Shown: positions 50,050 to 63,522 of the stretch, in pieces | Layout: the number at the start of each line of letters is the position of its first letter | Numbering within the stretch: position 1 is the stretch's first letter | Assembly: GCA_022829145.1 (NCBI GenBank) | Contig: CM040746.1 | Coordinates: forward strand, 27,278,832-27,342,831 | DNA length: 64,000 bases | Direction of reading: 5' to 3' | Origin: Albula goreensis | Taxonomy: Eukaryota > Chordata > Actinopteri > Albuliformes > Albulidae | Translations under genes and position numbers: made by a program | Notes under the pieces: model-generated | What the model saw: only the letters and a program-made list of their open reading frames with translations | Told to the model about the DNA's origin: nothing | Databases searched by the model: none

Positions 50050-52985
50050 CATACACGCTAGTTCACCTGACAACGATATCGCACAAAATAAAATATATAA
50101 CGAAATACTCTTACTGTCATTTCAGAAAGAGTTTTTACTCAACAAGAATAACGTCATGCATACAACGACGATATATTAATGTCTTTTGTATTGTCTGTGG
50201 CCACTCTGAACAAGCAGAGCTTCCTGATATTTGCCATCCTGTTGACTGTCAAATTACCTGACATCAAAAATGCCTCTTGAGGTTCTATTGAGGTAAAAAT
50301 TCTTGAGGTAATATTGCAAAGAGAATGAGTCAGAATGAACCTGCTGATCAATGGTATAATAAAACCAGAGTCTTTGTGCACAAGGAACTTTATCACCTCT
50401 TTGTCAAACAAATACCTTTAGATACCTTATATTTATGAAGCCCATTTGCCGAATAATGGCAAGTTTAGACTGTAGACTGAGAGGAAAGCAAGAATCAGTA
50501 AATTTGTTACTGATGACCAGCTCACTTGCTTGTGAGCAACAACTGCAAGCCCCTCATGCAAGACAACTGCATCACTTGCCAAACATGTACAAATGGCACA
50601 ATGCTTTTTTTTTTGTAGAAACTAATAACACATAATTTGTTTTTAAAATAGTTGAATAATGGAAAACTGGATGTCATCAAGACATCTGACCCAGCATGCG
50701 TACAGCAGTACATGGAAAGGGGTCAAAGGTGCACAGCAGTGAGCCTTTCCAGCAAAACACTGAAATTCACTTTTTCTTGGTCAGAATTTTTCCCACAGGA
50801 TTCTCCCACAGGTAATGGGAGAATTCAAAATCACCTTGGAAAATATGGAATGTGACTTGGTGTAAATGTACAATATTTTGTATACTATACATTCTGTACA
50901 TTATACAGTAGACTCCAACACATCCAAGGATAAAACACTAGTTTTGTTTCATGGCAAACATTACTGAATGTGGCTGCACAGCCCATGTCATAGCCATTAA
51001 CAATTCTCAGTTCAGCTACTTCACTACCAAAGGCAATGTGTGATGTAATGACAAATGTTTGACGTGTGGGGGCTTGCCCTTTACAATAAAGCCCAGCAAA
51101 CATTAAAATGGGGAATGTGAGGGGCCTGGCAGGGACTTCATGAGAGATACAAACGAACACCTCACAATTCAAATAGAGCCATATTTTAAGTAGGGTCTAT
51201 TTGAAGTCTTCACAAAATGAAGCCCCTGAAAATGCTAGTGTTGGAGTCCTCGACTGAAAATAGGCCAATTTTAGGAGAGGTGACCATAGGGTATACACTA
51301 TGTTAAGGTCTGGGGATGTACAGTATACCCATTAATTAACCTTATTACCATAAAAAAAATACTTGGACTCTGGAGTTACAGTATGCCCATCTCCTCAACA
51401 GTATATTGTAGCACTCACTACATGAGTAACTCCAAACTAATGCTAAGGCTATGCAAACTGAAAAACTTATTTAGTCAAAAACAACTGAGAATGGCTGAGG
51501 AGCCAATGGCCCAGAAGTATCAATACATAAGTTGGAACCAAACTTGGCACATAAGTCAGAGTCATTCACCCCACACCCATAGACATGAGGCTGCCAAGCT
51601 TTCAAAGACAAATGGACCTGTGACTGTATTTTAAAAAAGCCAACATTACTTCCCAAATTGAAAAAACGTCGCGCTTACAGTATGTTTTGGAGTCTATGTC
51701 TGAATGTTATTGGACAAACAATCAGGGAGACACCACTTTCCACCACATGGGGGCGCATGCACCACATGCAATATACAAACATATCACTGTTCATGTTTAA
51801 TGTACAGTACCTTTAACAGGTACATTTTATTAAACCAGATATGGCTTTAAATGTAAATAATGTGTAAGCCATTTGCTGTACCCAAGATGGTCACTGAGTA
51901 ATATGACTTAACTTTGATATGGGTAACAGGAAGTGAATGACATTTCCAACCTCTTTAAAAAGTCTGAAATTTACATTAGTGACAGATCAATGAATCACAT
52001 GAAAAACTATGTGGCCTCTGCAACATAGCCCTACATGCCACTGATTTTCTGTTCAGTTATTGCAGCCTTGAAAGGGTACCATGAGTATAAATAGTCTCAA
52101 GGTCAAACTTGTCATTTAACACATAATATGAAATTTGTGTATGAAATTTGTGTTATAATTAGTTCTACCTCTGGGTGAAATCCTTGGAATTAGTTAATAT
52201 TTCTTCTATTTTGTGGCGATCTAAAGATATTTTTAGTAATTAATCAGCAGATGGCGCTGTATGATATGAAAAGCATTCCATAGAGGTAGACTGTATGCAT
52301 TGACTTCCCCTTCTGGTCCAGCTTCTGGTTTATATCGGAATAATTTCAGATAGTAATATTTTTTGTCAAAGTTAAATAATAGTCAACTTTAAAATAAATA
52401 GTATAAATAACTAAAAATGTTTTTTCTGGGTCCATGGTGGTGTGTATGTGTGCCCAGCAAACGTTCAACATTTCTGTCAGTTATCATTACCTCAGGTTCT
52501 GCAGAGATATATTACTGATTTACTTTTTAAGGCTGTCTTGATTCTTTCAATGACTTTCAGCATGATGAGAGTAAAAAGTATTCTTATAGATCACAACTAA
52601 CTTAGAAAAGAAAATGTGTGTTGTCCCAGTATGACTTTATCGGAGTTCTCCTTTTTTACCACTGTTAAATGCTTTTTGTGTTGCTACATTTTTCCTGTCT
52701 GTAAAAGTATGTTGCACAATCTTTTTAAAGATGTATTTTCACTTGGTGTTGTTACTGTGTAAGATTTTGGTGACTGTGTGTGTCAGCACTGTAGAGCTTC
52801 ACTGCAGGAGACAGATCTGCTGGGATTTCATTCTTTTTTTAATCCTCTCCTTTCTCCTCCCCTCTCTGTCTTCTGCCCATTTACTTATGTCTGTTTCCTG
52901 CACCTTCAATCTCTTCTGTTTAGCAGAATATCAAATGCAGGACATATTAATTTCAAAGTAGTCTTGCCTGTTAGTTTGCATTTAG

Positions 52986-53016
<31 letters not shown>

Positions 53017-56000
53017 TTGAGCGTGACTATTTGAGGCATATTTCTTATGGATGGATTCTGTAAAAAAAAAAAAAAGGAAATTCCCACAATATTATGATTT
53101 CATAAAATACTGTTTGAGTTTGTCATAAAAATGGTAAACATATCCAATACTGAATTGATATTGTATTTTAACTTTTAATTTAACATTTATATTCTTTGCA
53201 GATCCCCAGCTGTCACAAAGAAATATAGCAAAACAATTGTGATTGTTTGCCAATACAGATATAATCACAATGCCATACTCCAGCTCACAAAGGGTTTTTT
53301 TCCATAAATAATTTTAATTTTACAGTATTTTTCTTATTTCTTTTCTGATCAGGTGAAATAATGCACTACAGTTATACTTTTGGAATTTCCTTCTGCTCTT
53401 TTAAATCAAGGCCTGGGTTTGTTTGGCCAGTGACATTGCAGATAATGAAAGGGAAGGGTTAGATGGATGTTTCTGATGTGTTTTTGGTTTGTGGTTCTGC
53501 TCAGAAGACCTTCCACTTTGCTGCATTTAGCTACATACAATTATCCACAATTTATATTGAAGCAAACTGGTCCCCACCCACAGTTTCATTTTAAAGGATG
53601 TATTTTTAGGAAACAGTGGTTTCGTATCCCACCCCAAATCTGACGGCTCTTGAGAAATTCACATCTTTCTTATCATATCTTTAATAGATGCTGCTCATTG
53701 CTTGAGGGAAACCCAAAAGCAAAATTCAGCTTTTTGCCAAGACACTCTTTAAAATGTATGAACACAGCTATGAATATTTACTGTAACACTTGAGGATGAA
53801 AAAGACAGTTTTGTCATTTTGTTAAAGTCAGTTATGTAGTTTTCAATTAAATATGACATACTTACGTCAGTTATTCATTCCCACTAATGTTCTGAAGGCC
53901 AAAAATACAAAACCTGGTTAAGAATCCTGATGATGCTAAACAGAATCTTGATAGTGTTTACAGCAGTGGAAAAAGATGTTTTATGGAATCAGTGTTTGTT
54001 GCTATAGAATGATATCCCCAAATGGATTTTATACTGGATGCCTTCAGCTCTATTCTTCATATTGAGGTATTTCGCTTTCTGGCGTACACACACAATAAAA
54101 CACATGTTTTTATACAAAATGTACAGATCCCTGTATTTTACTTTCATTCAAACTAGCAGCATGTACCCTGACTGTGGGAAGCTCAATCACTGATTTCCAG
54201 ATTGAGGAGCTATGCTTCAAAAATTTGTAAGCTTCTCTGAGCCATATGTACAAGTGCATATTATCTCTGACACTCCCTACTCCGACCTATTCATCACTGT
54301 GATTCCAGCGCCCCACCCTGCTAAACCTACCCATGGTATATGTTCCCTTCAATGGTTTAATGTGGCTATTTGTCTCTGTGTTCGGGTGGATCTATTGTAT
54401 CCATCATCATAGTTGCTGTGTACAGAAGCTGTTCTGTGGTTTGGTCTCATGAAAGGGTTATTCCTATCAACACAGAACAATTGAAAATAAACTTTTTCCA
54501 ATATTTATAGTGTTTTTTTTTGGGGTTGTTGCAATAAGCTAGAGGTTGATGGACTCATGACTATAGCCAGTAATTTGTACAGTTTTTTTAATTCAGGTAT
54601 GGGATGGTGATTTTTAGAAAATGTTTCATTCTGTTAAATTATGGGGAAATTAAATAGTCTCTTAAGTGCATTTATTTTTGTGAGGAAAAATGACAGGGTA
54701 ACTGCTAAATTTGCTCAAGCAATAACATTATTTTTCGGTTTTGGCTTGTATGATAGATATTATTTATTTATCTGTTATCATGTTATGTTTGAGGTGTGGT
54801 TATGAGGCTGCAGTTTGGAAGGAGGGTGCTGTATGGTTAAGAGCTGATAAAAGAATTCAGTTGAATAGTATGGTAAATTTAAACTCCAATGCAATCTAGA
54901 ACCATCACCAAAGATGGGACAACAGTGATGGACAACTGAAAAAAAAAAGACATTACACCCTGTGAGACTCTGCAATTGCTCAAATTGAAATTCCCTTGAC
55001 ATACAGTACATTTCAGACTACTCTTTGTCTTCCTCAGTAACAATGATCTCTGATCAGTGATCAGTAGGTGAGCAGGTCAGAAGTCACTCAACCACCCTTA
55101 GCACCTGGTCTAGGATCAGTGATGCTGAATATAGCACTGTGAAATTAAAGGATCTTATTGAACCTGACCCCTGACTCTCGGCATTGATTCCTGTAGTGGA
55201 GAGTTAAGTGTGTGTCACTGACACCCTGGTTGCTGTAATAATTTCAATGCAGTCAACTGGACTCAATCATCAATCTGGAGCACTGAGGTCAAACAGACAA
55301 ATTAATCAAGTAATCCACTAACAGCTGAATCAATGTGTTTTGTTCGATAGCATTGGTGCCCAAACTATAGTTCAGGACCCACTGGTGAATTGTGGGAGGT
55401 GTTATGGGTGGGCCGTCAAACACAAGAAAAGAAAGACTTTTCCCCTCTACTTTTACACTTTCAGTTAGTGCCCACAGGGTCACCAATACACCAAAACACA
55501 CGCACTGCACTTGATTCAGTGCATATGTACTTTTTCTATAAATTATGTTAAAAATATGTAATTCATATGTCAAGATCCATTTAATAAAGGGTGAGTCATA
55601 GAAAATGTATTAATGCATAAATTGGGTAGTGGGCACTGACATTTGGGAACCTTTGCTCAATATATTTTTTTTATATTGAGAGCAGGATGATGAACTATTG
55701 TAAACTGAGTTTGCTAACACAGTACTAAGAGGTGATTTGTCTATATATATGTGTGTATATCAATGTTCTATTAGTCACTGATTTTAGAGTCACTAACGTT
55801 GTGTTTGCCAAACAGTGCTTAGCATACTACAAACCGTGGTTTAATGTGATGGATTATTATCTAGGTGGGGCAGTGCTGTTGAAGCCTTGACCACAGTAAT
55901 CAACCTGAATTGCATCTGAAGGGATCCGGCTCCAAAAATAGCCCGGATAATTGGATATGCCAAAACTATATCAAAAATTATTACACCTGGATGTTACGTA

Positions 56001-56880
56001 CGTGTGTTCGCAAAATTCTATGCGTCGATGTGTTATTGCTTTCCTTAAACTTGCCACGGCTTTCAATTTGGAGAGCATACTGTGAATGCCTCTGTGAGTA
56101 ACAACTGTGGCGTTTGTCAATGCTGCACAACGTGTGTTGCAATTATTCTGGTGTTTTTGCCGAACACTCATAAATCAGTCATTCGCTTACCACACGTTCT
56201 TTACGTTTCTACAACAAGAAATGAAAGAATAAAATAACAATAAGTAATAGTTGTATGTCACTTATCTCCTTTATCAGTAACACAATTCTTAGAGGGTGAA
56301 TGAGTAATTGGTATGTCACTCAGAAAATTAACCTTGATTATTCATCCTGACAGCATGAGTGTCTTGGTTGGGCGAAACGAAGAGAGCAAGTTATACCTTA
56401 ATCAGACAAAATTAATTTTAATAGCAACTGTTCTGTGCCCCCCGAAATCTGTAATGAAACCAGTTAATAAATGGGCAGATACGAAGACGACCGTTGGGTT
56501 GCACAGGTGAACGATACATTGCATACGACTGAAAAATATTCTTCAATGGAATTCCATGAAGGAATTGGAACCACTCTCTTTTTGCTGTAAACATTCTAAC
56601 AGGCTGTTAATTCAAGCCGTATCAGCTGGTCAGGGCTTATGTAGCATGGCCGGTAAGCTACAGTTTATATGTTAGGCACAAATATCAAACAGAAAGCCCA
56701 AGTGTAGACGGCATTCGGAATGTCTTCTGCTGGCAGATTTTGGGAGAAAAAAACAACCTTTACCGACATGTTTTTCAAGCAAAATTGTCAGTTTAAGTAT
56801 GGTCATCTCGGCAACTTGGCTGTAACTTATTCTCTGTAGTTAATGGGAAGACTCATATTTTCCTCGATTGCCTGATGTTT
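50050..56880. other. Gene-free interval
   Basis: No exon with splice and coding support was found on either strand. Visible are a (TG)n run at 52987-53016, and a segment near 50800-50860 that resembles 47625-47690 (shared 'ccacagg.aatgg' and 'ggaaaatatggaa'), suggesting an unnamed dispersed repeat. Confidence 0.55.
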
Positions 56881-56889
56881 TATTAAGTT

Positions 56890-57526
56890 ACAATGCGCGT
56901 GCACTCGCGATCCCATTCATGTCAGCGCCGTGTGCTCTCCCATGGGCTGTGCTGATACTAGAGCCGTGCTTCTAATGGCTGTTTCCAGCCGCCCCCCTCT
57001 GCCGTCCACGATGCTGAAAAGGGGTGTTTACTCCCTTGCATTGGCCGTGTTGTCTGGTAAATTGTGTCCACATAGGTTAATGTAAAAGGAGACAGACATA
57101 TCCCCCTTTTTTCTCACTCGCCCGCTCACTCCGTTCCCTCTTCTAGATTCTACAGCTATTGCTATGATGCTGATGTGAGTGCATCGCTAGCCCCTTTTTG
57201 TATTCAGTCAGTAGCCTCTCTCGCGCATTCACTTGCTGTCTTGCTCTCCCTTTCAACCTCCTAGAGTCTCTGTCTCTCGTTGCCCATATATACATATAGG
57301 GGAATTACAGTTACATTTTCTTATTTTTCTGGGCGGGGAAATGAATGAATTCCCCGTCCTGATATCTATGCCCTATCGTGATCGAAACTGCCCGGTTCAA
57401 GGACTGTTACAGTTTGGGGAAATGGATGCACACGTTGTCGCCTCCGAATATAGATTCCAAGCGGATTCGAAGATCATCTAATGAATGTGAAAAGCGAAAA
57501 CATCTGACCTTTTCACTTGCTTTCCT
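56890..57526 (+). promoter_or_regulatory. Promoter and first exon of an unidentified plus-strand gene
   Basis: GC and CpG content rise here compared with the flanks (for example 'gcgcgtgcactcgcgatccc', 'gtcagcgccg'). Consensus donors are seen at 57176 (GCTGAT|gtgagt) and 57526 (TTTCCT|gtaagt). A 46-codon open frame starts at 57342 and ends at 57481, before the second donor; it looks more like an upstream ORF than a main coding start. The gene itself must lie beyond the window. I cannot identify it. Confidence 0.45.
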
Positions 57527-58554
57527 GTAAGTTACTTATCTTTTATTCTTTCAAATTTTCCATTCTTCGCCTCTTATTTCTGAGATTGTAAAAGTGGTCA
57601 GTCGTTGGATAGGGTTAAAAAGAATGTATGTGTGGAATTTTGACGAATTATTTGAAAAAAGAAGCTTAGTAGGACGGCAGGCATGCGGAACAGGTTATCA
57701 TGATCTTTAGCTGGAATCTAGAGTTGCATTCAATATCCAGTATTTCTGAGGACTTACAGGTGTATCTTTTAAGAGAGACTACAAAAGCTACAACGGTGTT
57801 TCTCAGAACCGTGTGGCTCATCCGCCGAAATATAGCCCTCCTTACACCTATATTGACCTGGCAAATTGTACTCATTTTGCCTTGGCGTATTGGGATTTTT
57901 AGTTTGCTGGGAAGAAAACAAGAAAGGAGAGTGAGTACATACACAGTCCCTGTGTTGTTACAGCACATGCCAAAGTATAAAGATGGGTCATGACACTGCA
58001 AACATAGACTACGCTCGTCGATATGTGAGTAAGCAGCACAGAATGACATGTTAGGACAACAGTCATTGATAAACTCATCCAAAGGCAGTGCTTGTGTTGC
58101 TAATTTAAGAAATGAAATATTTTAATACTGTGAAAACGACTGCATTGGTGTTATAGAGTTGTTCAAAAGGATACTAAATAATTAGGATCACATAGACTAC
58201 ATAGCATACTGGATGTATAATATGTCAATGAAACGATTAAAATGTGTCGTTATATCGCAACCATAGTGAATATGTAAACCTGACATTAGTATAAACCCCT
58301 TCACTTTAGATAATCTTTGACAATACGCTACACAGGTAAGCCATGTATAAATGCGAATCAATATTTGCAATTAATTAGGTTCATAATAATTTGAAACTAC
58401 ACTGCATCTAATAAATACACACACGGTGTGTTCCCATCACCAGTCGGTTGGTCCTGACCAATAGAAGTATTAGTCACCCGTAACAAGCGAATTAGAGAAT
58501 AATCTTCTTCTTTCAAGTCTATTTATGGACTTAATCTGTTTATTTTTATTCCAG

Positions 58555-58813
58555 AGTGTTGGGAGAAGCGCGGGTTCCCCAATCGTGTTTGCCGTTGCTG
58601 CTGGTCGTGGGACTTGTAAAGGCCCCCGCCCCCTCGGCCCCCCTTTCCATCCTCGGTCGAGATTAGGGAATAACCCCTGATATGTGTGATCGCTTGCGGG
58701 TATAAACCAAAGCCTACTACCGCCACAGGAGACCCCACAGCCACTGCCAGTACATGACCCGGTGAGACCACCTGTTTCCCACGAAGGAGGCCACTTCTGC
58801 TCAGACACATTTG
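58555..58813 (+). other. Apparent noncoding 5' exon of an unidentified gene
   Basis: A 259-base GC-rich segment is bounded by a pyrimidine tract with AG (tgtttatttttattccag) and a consensus donor (ACATTTG|gtaagc). Plus-strand frames contain stops, so it would be 5'UTR of the gene whose promoter lies at about 57 kb. The longer minus-strand frames across it are likely chance products of GC content. Confidence 0.5.
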
Positions 58814-59929
58814 GTAAGCCTTAGTGTGAGTGTGACTACAGCTCTGCGCCTTTCAAGTCAATTCGTTCCATGTGTGTCAATACTTTTTAAGTCCTGAAAG
58901 TAAACTATTTCTTTAACGTGCTGAAATGTAACCTTTATTTGTTGCTGAAATGTAACACCCGTCCTATGTGATGTTGTGATCATGCATCTATAAACTCAGA
59001 AGTCAGTCACATCATGAGCATGTATGCATGTACTGTGTGTATATATATTATTTTGTGTCTCTGTGTGGTGTGTGTACGTGTGTAAATACATTGTGAATTG
59101 TTCTGAAAAGATTCAGGAAAGTGTTTGTGTTATTCCAACAGTAGACCAGTACTGATCTTAATGTGTCAGAGCTGTGAAATGGACATATTATCCTAAATTC
59201 AGAAATAACAGTCAGAGCAGGTTGTTTACAGTATTGAAAGTATACGACTAGTGGTGTGTAGGCTTTGTGGAAAATGGGAAATAGAAAAATTTTATTTGTA
59301 CTGTACCTGCAGACAAAGCAAAATTATTATACAGTCATTATTCCCTTACATTAATGTTACTGTAGGGTGACTGACTACTGACAGCTGAAAAATGGTAATT
59401 TACTGTATAGTTGTATGTCACACAGTTTCATCAGCCATAATCTTGTGAGTACACAGCTGAATCTTGTTTACAACACCAGCCTCTGGGACACATGACGGAA
59501 TCCCATAATGAGCACTACTTTGTGAACAACCACCACACCTCAAAAAACACAGCTAAAACTCAAAAACTCATCTGTGTATATTTTTGCTTAATGTAGCATT
59601 AGTTTTCTATGAGACACAAGAACATACATAGTAAATAATGCAAGTTAAAATGACATCAATCACTAATTGGTTTTGCATTCACTACTCTTGAATTTTCTTT
59701 AGAGCAACATGTGTACATCATACTACACTAAGAGCCTATTAAAGATCAAAACCTATTAAAGAGCAAACTAGCTATTAACTATTGATCTTACTCCTAGTTG
59801 CTGACTCATATTACTATCATTATCCTAACTTACCCATACTTACAAACAATGAAACTGACTCAAGAGTTATCATTAATATCTTAGGTGCAAGCCATGTCTG
59901 TCAGTTTTTATATACTGCACAGCAATGGA

Positions 59930-60560
59930 TGAAAAAGTCTGCCATCTGACCGGAGATTGCAGTGGAGAATGTGTGAAGGTGTGTAAGGTCTGATTTGGAT
60001 TAAGAGTGGATGAAAGTTAGGATGCCATGCTGCCTTTTACTGGCTGGTAGGCTAGCAGCCAATGCCTTAGTTTTAGAGTAATTTGAAACCTTAGAAGGGA
60101 GCCAAGTAGAGGTGAGGTATGGACATTTTTTGGGAGGTGGAAGACCAGCTTAGTTGCAGAACTGAATAGGCTTTTGCCGTAGCTTGGGAGACAAGCCAAC
60201 AGAATGTTACAGTAGTCCGAATAGGTTAGTGTAAGTGCTTGGTTTGGTAGGAACTGAGTTGGTGGTGTGAAAAGAATGGATCTCTCTAATGTTATTAAGG
60301 AAAAACCTGCATTATCAGATTATGGAAGTGCTTATTCACTGTGAAAGATGGCCAGTCTTCAAGAGTGGGGTCCCTAGAACACCAAGTTAATGACTCCAGA
60401 CATTAGCGTACCATTGCACTGTACTGGGGGAAAAACAAGGCAAACATTTTTATGCATGATAAGGAAGAAGAGTCGTAGCCTGAGGATAGCCCCAATGTCT
60501 AGTCGTGGGTAGAGATCCTTTTTGGTAATTACATTTGCCCTTGTCTGCTATTAAAAATGA
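59930..60560 (+). mobile_element. Diverged interspersed repeat of a widespread fish family
   Basis: Phrases such as 'gttacagtagtccgaatag', 'gtgcttggtttggtaggaactg', 'gatctctctaatgttattaag' and 'aaacctgcattatcag' occur in the same order as in a common repeat of fish genomes ('gttgcagtagtccaa...', 'gggtctgattcttctaatgttg...', 'aatctgcatgac...'). I recall the pattern but not the class. It is old, and its ends are uncertain. Confidence 0.45.
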
Positions 60561-60999
60561 ATTGAAACTGAGCTAATTTTAAAAATCAGTCTTTCTGTTT
60601 AGGAATGTTAATTTAGCTCCTGTGGCACAGACTCAATCACAGAGCCTATTGACACTGCGTGGGTAGAGGCACTAATAAAAAGATGTAACATGTCCACCCT
60701 GACTGATACTAAAATTTTAATCTGTCCCAGTGAATGGGAAGTATGTTAAATCAGTACTTGTCTTGGTGCTTTAGAGACCTCACTGTTATAACTTGTGGTT
60801 ATGTGCAGGGTAGGAGAGGAGCAGCAAAGAAAATGTAGTTGATACAGAAGTATGCAAAAGGTGATGATTTTGCTAGTAGGCAGAGGAGGCCTGTCTTTGA
60901 GAGATTGGGTTTAAGATAATGGCTCAAGTATCAGATAGCAATTAAGTAATACAAGGGGAGAGGTTTGGTTGGGGACAATCATGTGACAGTGATGGGAAA

Positions 61000-63500
61000 A
61001 ATTGGAAGAAATAACAGGTTCAGGTGATTTTATTCAGAGGGAGAACATAGGGGGGCACAGCACTTAATGTATTGATGCCACACATCCACATATACTTCTG
61101 TGCATTCATGCCTGCATGATTGGGTTGGATGCGTGTGGAGCAGATTCCCTTAATGATTGGATTATAGCAGATTAAAAAAAGATAGAATTGGAGGTATTTG
61201 AGACCCATCCTATAAAAATACCCGTAATCCCACTCATGCTTTGCTTCTCTCTGATGTAAGTCAGTGTGATTTTGTTTTATTTATATGTATTTTACTTTAC
61301 AAAATGTGCAACAGTGTGACAAACCTGTATCTGTATTATACTGGTAGACTGGCTTTAATGTTTCTTTTGGTTTGGGAGAAGGCATAGTGGATGACAGAGA
61401 CAAGCACATCAATTGTTAAGAATGTGTAAATTAAGAATAGGAAGAGGCTTAGCGATGGAGCAGGATGAGAAGTAATGATTAGAATAGGTATATACATATA
61501 AGTTCTGCTGTCTACATAAGGAGAGAAATATTAAAGCTAGTGAAGAGAATAAGGGGCTTAAGAGAGTGAGAGAGAAAGGGGGAGAAAGAAGAGAGTGCTC
61601 TCTCTTGACAATAAAAGAAAATAAAAGCTGTGAAAGCTTTGAATAAGATGTGGGAACAAGGGCAGTTTGTCTACACAAGAGTAATTTAAGACAAATTTAA
61701 ATATTGCATTGCCCTTTTTTCCGTTTGCTACAAACCTCTGTACTTTGGCATGTCTTTATGTCTTCCTTTGGTTGCTAGTTTTCAGTCTAATGCAATTCTT
61801 AATTAATCAATTAACTGATACTTTAATTGGGCAGTTGGTTTAATTTGTCTCTGTGAACTTCAGCCCAGATATCCAGAAGTCTTCAGAATTTGTGGAGTGA
61901 TGAGATCACTTCAATTGAAGCGAGGGTTTTTCATTTTCATGTATTAGATTACTCAGCGATGATCATTTCAGGGTGTTCAATGGAAATCTAACCCTTTATT
62001 AACTGAACAGGTTGTGATAAACATATTAAATGCACCCCAGATATACTGTAGCTCCCATCTAGGAAGTGAACTACACAAGTGAACATTGAATCATGAGATC
62101 ATAATTGTTCTTTCGCTCCCTTCTCCATTTGCGGTTCTGATCACTCTTTTGGGGGAGGTGGTTATAGGGAACAGTCAACAATCTTTTTATTCACAGAGTA
62201 CTGATCAGAGCTCAGTGTTGCTGATGGAAGAAGCGAATGAGGGAGGAGTTTAGAATGCAGCCTTAGTTCTTACTGTGCATCTTATCTGTTATCTGAGTCC
62301 AGCCTCAGACAATGGAATCTAGTTCATATGCAGACTGTACCACATTCTCCATTATTCTCCCCTTTTTAAAGCTTACATCATTTATAGCTGAAGGTCTTAA
62401 TGTTTATGACAATATACAGTATCACCTTACTTGACTGGTGCCACTACTGTCTAAATACAGGAAGTTTGATTTTGCTACAGAGATTCCCCCTATTTTATAT
62501 AGCTATAAGGGCCAACTCTATGTACCCACCACAGTTGCAGAAGTAAGAGGCCAATTTAAACAGTCGAGTGCTTCAAACATTTCCATTTTCATGTTTTTCA
62601 GTGGACTTCTTTTACCATGGGAAATCATAAAAAACACAATTTTCTCCACCTAAAGAAACTATGCCAGAAAATCTTCTCAATCTCTTGGAATTAAAAATGG
62701 TTTTGCTACTTTTCATTGACCTTTTGTTAACAGTAACTGGCAAACAAAACAGCTTATATGGTCTTTGAGATTACAATAAAATAGCTCTGTAATATGGCCT
62801 AAAGCTCCAGTCCCAAATATGGTACTACCTGATGTGGTGCAGAAAACATATTTGTGCTAAATTCAGTCAGCACAGCTTGTATATCATCTTGACCCCATGA
62901 AATTTCCTTTATTGAAATCAAAGAAATGGTGCCTTGGTAAAAGTGAAATAAAATCTTATATGCTCTGAAAAAGACTGTCTAGGTAAGGGAGGGGATTACT
63001 GCTTCTTGGTCCTATTATTGAACCCTCAAGAAACATAATGGATCCGATTTGCTGTGGCAAATATCCATCTTTATGAATGGATAGTGCATAAAAATGTAGA
63101 CTGTATAATGAATTCTCTTTAAGGGAGTGTGTTACAGGCCTCAAATACGATATTGTCCCTGAGATAAGAATGATACTTTTATGGACTTTTTGGAACTCCT
63201 TTCTGAATTTCTTTATAGATACTTTAAAAGGAGACTGGCATATCCTCACTACACAAGTTTCAAAGTTTTAGAGGTCGTGAATATGGGGGGTAGACAAAAT
63301 AATGTCAACACCAAACAACATATAAATATTTATAATCCAATAAGCACTTGGACCACACTCTCTGTTCCGGAACCTCCAGTAAAGGTTCAGTGATGTTTAA
63401 ATCTATTCATTTGGGATCGATTGGAATTTTTTAACTTACATTCTGGTGTTCACAATACTACTCATGAAGCAGTGTATATGGGGCATCATCATTGGAATAT
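61000..63500. other. No supported feature
   Basis: AT-rich DNA, presumably intron or intergenic sequence of the gene starting near 57 kb. A purine-rich patch lies at 61550-61625. I found no exon, RNA gene or recognisable transposon in this stretch. Confidence 0.5.
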
Positions 63501-63522
63501 GATAACATGTTAAAGTAACAAT

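Noticed and set aside
58470-58810. Two overlapping minus-strand frames of 112 and 95 codons
   Set aside because: They lie opposite a segment with plus-strand splice sites and reflect GC content; no similarity recognised.
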